Assembly (NCBI GenBank): GCA_025642075.2
Contig: JAODUO010000053.1
Coordinates: 1,869,501-1,933,500, forward strand
Source: Ridgeia piscesae
Taxonomy: Eukaryota > Annelida > Polychaeta > Sabellida > Siboglinidae
Direction of reading: 5' to 3'
DNA: 64,000 nt
Made by a program: the position numbers and the translations under genes. Below the pieces are notes generated by a model, which worked only from the letters and a program-made list of their open reading frames with translations, did not search any database and had not been told where the DNA came from. How positions within the stretch are numbered: the stretch's first letter is position 1; each line of letters starts with the position of its first letter. Of this stretch, positions 59,185-64,000 are shown in pieces.

Positions 59185-59545
59185 CATCCCAGCAAACTAC
59201 GACCTGTGATTTCACATGTTCTGTAAGTGAATTCAAGAATTCAACTGGCTCGTTTCCTGTGTTTCCGTACGTTAATTCACCGAATTCTGTGAACAAATTT
59301 GGTGTGTCGACACGTGTTTACCGTGAAATCACGAGTTTTTCATGTGATGACACGTACCAGTGAAACCGTACCAGTTCTGACCCAGTACGACTCGTGTCAA
59401 ACTCGTTCAAAACTTGTGACAACAGGTAGAACATGTGTATTCACGTGAATACACATGAAAACATGTACTGGTGGAGCGGTACCAATTATGAACCAGTATG
59501 ACATGTGCCAACTGGTTCAGAAATGGTTCCTTGTTTGCTGGGATG
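59185..59545. mobile_element. MITE-like foldback element, about 361 bp
   Basis: The ends catcccagcaaac (59185-59197) and gtttgctgggatg (59533-59545) are perfect 13-bp inverted repeats. Inside there is a perfect 26-bp palindrome (59432-59457, core attcacgtgaat). Two diverged direct copies of ggtaccagttctgaccagta-like sequence lie at about 59367-59412 and 59472-59520. Non-coding. It sits roughly 250 bp upstream of the caspase start codon, in the likely promoter or 5' UTR intron. Confidence 0.8.
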
Positions 59546-59874
59546 TTTTGAATCATGTGTTCGACCTGAGGGCTGGCCAGATATACGTACACACACAAGT
59601 GATAGGAGTCTCTGAGATAAAAATTCATCACATAGCCATGTTTTTAAATGCTGATATAATGCAGTCCAATTTTCTAATTTAAGGATACTAACAAATTTTG
59701 TGACCCTTTCACAGAATGTTAACTACGACATCCTGTATTATAATTTGCCAATCAGCCACTTTGCTATCCAGTTAATTGTACCTTTTATGTAGTAATTGAG
59801 ACTTTAAGATTGTGTGGTGCTGTAAATTAAGACTGGTAAATAAATTGTAGATGATGTCTCTCTTCTCTATTTGC

Positions 59875-60482
59875 TGTCCATCATGTCCGATGATGACATC
59901 AGTGTAGGGGTACGTCTGTTACGTGCTTTGCTCGTTGGTGAGAGAATAGTCCAATTTGAGATTTAAACCCTTTCCCGCAGTTGACACAGAAGATGACAGG
60001 GGCAGAAGCATCAGGCGGAGATTGTGATCGTGTTGGTATTTTTGTTGTATCTTTTCTTCAATGTGGCTTTTTCCTGTGTGTATGGTCTGCCTCCACTGTT
60101 GTCGATCTTTTGCAAGGGTCTCCCAGTGGTCTACGGTTATGCGTGTAGCCTTTAGGTGTCGTTTGACTACATCTTTGTATCGCAGCCGTTGTCCACCACG
60201 AAGACGGTTAATTCTCCATAGAATACAGTCTTTGGTAATCTGCTGTCATTCATACGGATGATATGTCCAGTCCAACGGAGTTGGGAAGCCGTTAGAGTGG
60301 CTTCTATGCTGGACATATTAGCCCGTCTCAAGACTTCAACATTTGGAATGTGATCTTTCCATGAGATCTGCAGGATTTGTCGTAGATGCACTTTGGAGTT
60401 TTCTAAGATGGCGACGATAGAGTGTATGTCTCTGCTGAGTACAGTAGTGTTAGAAGCACAATTGCCTTGTACACCTTGCACT
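59875..60482 (-). pseudogene. LINE ORF2 C-terminal region with zinc-finger-like end
   Basis: Minus-strand frame HLRQILQISWKDHIPNVEVL, RRANMSSIEATLTASQLRWT, GHIIRMNDSRLPKTVFYGEL is the common C-terminal domain of a non-LTR element class. After a frame break it continues with PVIFCVNCGKGFKSQIGLFS + HQRAKH, a C2H2-like finger that ends such proteins. The GQRKRYKD block is replaced by frameshifted sequence, so it is a dead copy. Confidence 0.85.
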
Positions 60483-60489
60483 TTGTGGA

Positions 60490-63400
60490 GACTGAAATAC
60501 CATGGTATTTCAGATTATATCTAGGTACTAATGGCAATGATATCAACCTATTTTTTAGTTAAGTCTTGGTGATGTAGCATGCATGGAATTCACCAGCATG
60601 TTGAGGCCCAACCACGAGACACTATGGCTGTACAATGATGATGATGATTGGTGATGTCTTCCAAGAAACACAACATATTTGTTAACCATGATCTAACTGT
60701 TTAGGAACTCATGTGCATGCATTGTTGAGATGGGTTTATAATTCTTTAATAATATTTAATTTGTCTTAATACCACGTCTATAAAAAAGACACCTAAATAT
60801 GGTTAACTTCATCGAATGCATGGTTATACAGCAGGTAACAAAACGAAACCTTGAGCCTAGAAATGGTGCAAGAGTCAAGAAGCGTGATCCTGGCTGCAAT
60901 GACTGCAGTGCCAGTGAACCGTAAGATTAGTTAGTTGCCTTGTCTTGTACGGTCACTATAACTATCAAACGAGATTCGTATTACATTGATAGATTTTAAT
61001 AGCAATGCTGTTATCATTCGCAACAAATCAACTTTCACCTACAGCACTCACTCCGGCTAAGAAACCATTCGAACGAGTAATTAGACGCTGCCGCCAATCT
61101 ACTCACCTCCGTACACAAACAATCACAATGGCATCAAACCGGGCCGCAAATGAATACACCGCCTTTCACAACACGTGCCCTACTAGGCAAGTTCTTCTCA
61201 TAAAATATGTACGTGGAAAGTTTTTGTTACGGTACCACAGCCTGCGCAGTAAATTCAGGAGATACTATATTACTGTCAATATACGATCATCTGTTAATAC
61301 AAGTTAACGCACCTTAGCTTGCTTACGTTAACTAGATACGTTATTAAAATAAATATTAGATAAACATGTAACATGAGTATACGAAAACGGGTGTCGCCAA
61401 TCGGAGCTTGAGCGTGCGCAGAGAAATGGGAATTCCCCTCAAAAATTTGGCGGGTATATTTATCGACGCATTACTAACGGATTACTATAAGATTGCATAA
61501 CACACATGGAACTACAACGCTGTAGCTTCACGATTTCGTGCCAATGAACAACAATACAGAGCAAAACAATAACATTAGGTTGAGCCAAGCAGGACAAAAA
61601 CGAAATTGTTCACACTGTTTGCCGCTAGGTGTCGCGAATACCTTCAGCGCCTCCGTGGCGCCAGTGTATGGAAGCCGATAGGTGCCAAACAGTAGCACAA
61701 AAAAGATTGCGAAAATTGCTACTTTTATTTCTTCTATTAACTGACCTCGGTCAACTTGCTGACCATTATTGTCACTGGTTGTTAGAATTGTCCTTACACA
61801 TTTACCCCGTGTTGGATCTTTTACTACCCCGGCATATACTATTTGAAAACCATATACAGCTGTATGCATAATTTCCACCATATAATGGAGAGATTAATTT
61901 TGTTTCCACCAATGGACCGTAGCCATGAAAATCACGATAATAGTGCAAACTACATATAAGCACTCTGAATAGAGTTCACTTTATTAAAAAAATTGTGTTG
62001 TCTTCTTTATCATAAAAATCGTTTTGGGCCAGAATTTCTATACCAAAATTTCAGCAATGTATGAACACTTCCCTTGTCAGACATCCATTTTATGGGATGT
62101 TGGACCTTTTACAAGGAAGAAATGCATATTCATATATCCGTGATGTGCTATTCCACAATCTAACTTCAACTTCCTGGGATTAAGATCTAGGACCCCAGCT
62201 ATATGAAGTAAGACTGTTCACTTCAAAATCTTTTTTATTGCAATAACCAAACAATCAGTCTATGTGATAATCACTACCACATTCAGAGCGGCTCCAATGT
62301 CGATTGATCTCCTCTTGGAGATTTAAACAGTCAACAACATTGTCCCATGTCGGTGAATTAAATTTATTATAGCAACCAATATATCCATGTATACTGCAAA
62401 TAAATCATGTCTTCCACCAGCATCAAAATTAATCTATGTATAAAAATAATGTTCACCTTCCAAAAGGCAACAAAACTAGTTCAAGTGCAGGAGACAGTTT
62501 TAATAAAATATAAACACATCGTTTTCATGACAATTTGTGGTGAAAAGATGTTTGTTCATCATGTTTTCAAGTTTTGTTTATTTCACACTGCTGAATTATA
62601 ATATAATTGTCCTCATTTCATTTATATTATAAATGAGGTGAGGACAAAAAGAATATTACTTTTTTTTGGTTTGTTTGCGTCATAGTTCAAATTGCAAAAA
62701 TTAAGATAAAAAAGCCTATAAATCATACACATGACTCCAAGCCTAAGTACATAAATAAACACGATGATACATTATACACATGTGTACGATTGTTTGCTAA
62801 ATTTGTAAAATTTTGACATGGTGAGAAAAATCCTTGTCTTGAAATTAAAATATGCCACAAATTATTCCACTGTACAATTTACTTTCCCGATAAATTTGCA
62901 TTGATTTAATCAGGTCATAATTTATACAAAATCATATTCATTGTCCCTCTAGATCCCTTGTTGTAGCAGAGGGATGGTATATACCATTTAAGAATTATTT
63001 TTCCCATTCTCATTTGTTCATATTTACACAAATGTTGTGTAAATATTCCTTTATGAGAATAAAAACAAATTAATTACCTCAACAAAAATCCATTGTGTTT
63101 TGAAAGAGGTAAACCATACATAGACTATGGTAATCCGTGGCGTACCATGTTGTATTGTGTATTACCAATGGATAACGTGGTAGTATGCTGAATGAATCAT
63201 ATAACAAATACGTGGTCTATTAAATTGTGCAAATGCATGTTGGATTAAGTACTGCTCACAGTAACCGAAATTCTACTGAAATAACAAACTAATGTAAAAT
63301 GTGTACATTTGATTTTTGTAGATGTGGAATGTTTCTGAAATTAGTTTTAATGTAATTAACTTAATAATCACAGTGCGACTTTGTAAGTGCTCTACTCAAT

Positions 63401-63550
63401 GCCATAGATAGATTAATATCGTCAGTTAACTGTATACTTTTATTGTTATAACATCCGTAGCCAAACCATCGACTCCACCAGATCTTCCTGCATGTTATTT
63501 GAAATGAATGTTGTCATCGAACATATTAATGATGTGTCTCATTCGTGTGT
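60490..63550. other. intergenic, no gene recognised
   Basis: AT-rich, with small open frames lacking family features. A minus-strand 117-codon frame (61528-61881) has two hydrophobic stretches but no signal sequence logic or splice support. The sequence attTGGCGGG near 61448 resembles an E2F site, but no gene start is nearby. Confidence 0.4.
63438..63443 (-). terminator. candidate polyadenylation signal for the UBA-domain gene
   Basis: AATAAA on the minus strand, about 250 bp after the stop codon at 63693. Confidence 0.4.
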
Positions 63551-63556
63551 CCAAGC

Positions 63557-63640
63557 TGTCACAGTTCACACACAGCTGTCACAGTTCACACACAGCTGTC
63601 CCAGTTCACACACAGCTGTCACAGTTCACACACAGCTGCA
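63557..63640. repeat. 20-bp minisatellite, 4 copies
   Basis: Unit agctgtcacagttcacacac, four tandem copies, lying in the probable 3' UTR of the UBA-domain gene. Confidence 0.95.
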
Positions 63641-63692
63641 TCCAAGTTCAGCATTCTGCATATAAATAGACGTGGGCCTCAGAAGTGTGACG

Positions 63693-63803
63693 CTATGACT
63701 CCTGTAGAAGTATGTTGATTGCTACACTAGGGTTGTTATTGGCCACCCTCAAGGCTTGCAGCACTTTGTCTCGGTCAAACCCCATTTCTGTCATCCTCTC
63801 GAT
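63693..63803 (-). CDS. UBAC2: last exon of a UBA-domain protein, probably UBAC2
   Basis: A 111-nt phase-0 exon (acceptor ..gacatttcag) encoding IERMTEMGFDRDKVLQALRV + ANNNPSVAINILLQES and a stop. This is a complete three-helix UBA fold signature (MGF loop, LL near the end) at the very C-terminus. UBAC2, a rhomboid-like ER membrane protein involved in ER-associated degradation, ends with a closely similar UBA (LMEMGFSRGDALEALRASNN). Other proteins with a C-terminal UBA, such as ubiquilins or UBL7, fit less well. The rest of the gene is right of the window. Confidence 0.6.
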   Translation of the reverse strand: MERMTEMGFDRDKVLQALRVANNNPSVAINILLQES

Positions 63804-64000
63804 CTGAAATGTCAAATGTTTTGTCTGCATGACGCTGATGATAAATTACAGTCACACTTTGCATGGCTGCAGTATTTCTACAATAACTTCCACACTGACA
63901 CTTAAGATAATTCTGTGATCATTATAATCTGGTGTGAACACTGTTCAAATAACCATTGTTGTCACATGATCATTATCATCTTATGTGAATGTTCTTCAAG

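Noticed and set aside
61528..61881. Minus-strand 117-codon frame with hydrophobic segments
   Set aside because: No recognisable family, no promoter or splice support, and poor topology signals; likely chance.

Overview
This is a window of animal nuclear DNA: AT-rich, intron-rich, full of microsatellites, minisatellites and decayed retrotransposons. An intronic mir-71/mir-2 microRNA cluster points to a protostome. The repeat style and gene structures suggest a lophotrochozoan, probably a mollusc; the species cannot be named from the sequence.

Five protein genes can be supported. (1) 216-9679, minus strand: the 5' part of a TENT4 (PAPD5/PAPD7, TRF4-type) non-canonical poly(A) polymerase. Four exons are visible and the gene runs off the left edge. 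(2) 16657-34644, plus strand: a complete PPP4R1 (protein phosphatase 4 regulatory subunit 1), 20 coding exons and about 1005 residues. Its intron 23995-26428 carries mir-71 and five mir-2 hairpins in sense orientation, plus a 46-bp perfect inverted repeat between the last two. (3) 42257-43842, minus strand: a two-exon gene for a secreted protein with a predicted C-terminal GPI-anchor signal, with a TATA box, no firm family. (4) 50594-58929, minus strand: a complete eight-exon CARD-containing initiator caspase, caspase-2-like, about 390 residues, with Glu in place of the usual Gln in the active-site pentapeptide. (5) 63693-63803, minus strand: the last exon of a UBA-domain protein, best matched to UBAC2, running off the right edge.

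The rest is repeat-rich. Degenerate non-LTR retrotransposon (LINE) fragments lie near 11.9, 38-39.8, 40.6, 44.7, 46.1, 52 and 60 kb. A tRNA-derived SINE family has three copies (14.1, 39.1 and 47.0 kb), one nested inside a LINE. Two MITE-like elements with terminal inverted repeats lie at 36.6 and 59.2 kb. Tandem arrays have units of 16 bp (28.1 kb), 40 bp (45.8-46.9 kb, split by a LINE), 56 bp (51.2 kb) and 35-36 bp (52.9-54.5 kb, with higher-order structure), and there is a (CA)n tract of about 450 bp at 15.55 kb.

The genes do not form an operon or a single pathway. The most notable signals are the microRNA cluster with its embedded long hairpin, the altered S1-pocket residue of the caspase, and two different satellites flanking the caspase p10 exon that present about 55 splice-donor-like motifs on the transcribed strand. 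All exon boundaries given are inferred from GT/AG signals, reading phase and remembered family alignments; no search or transcript evidence was available.
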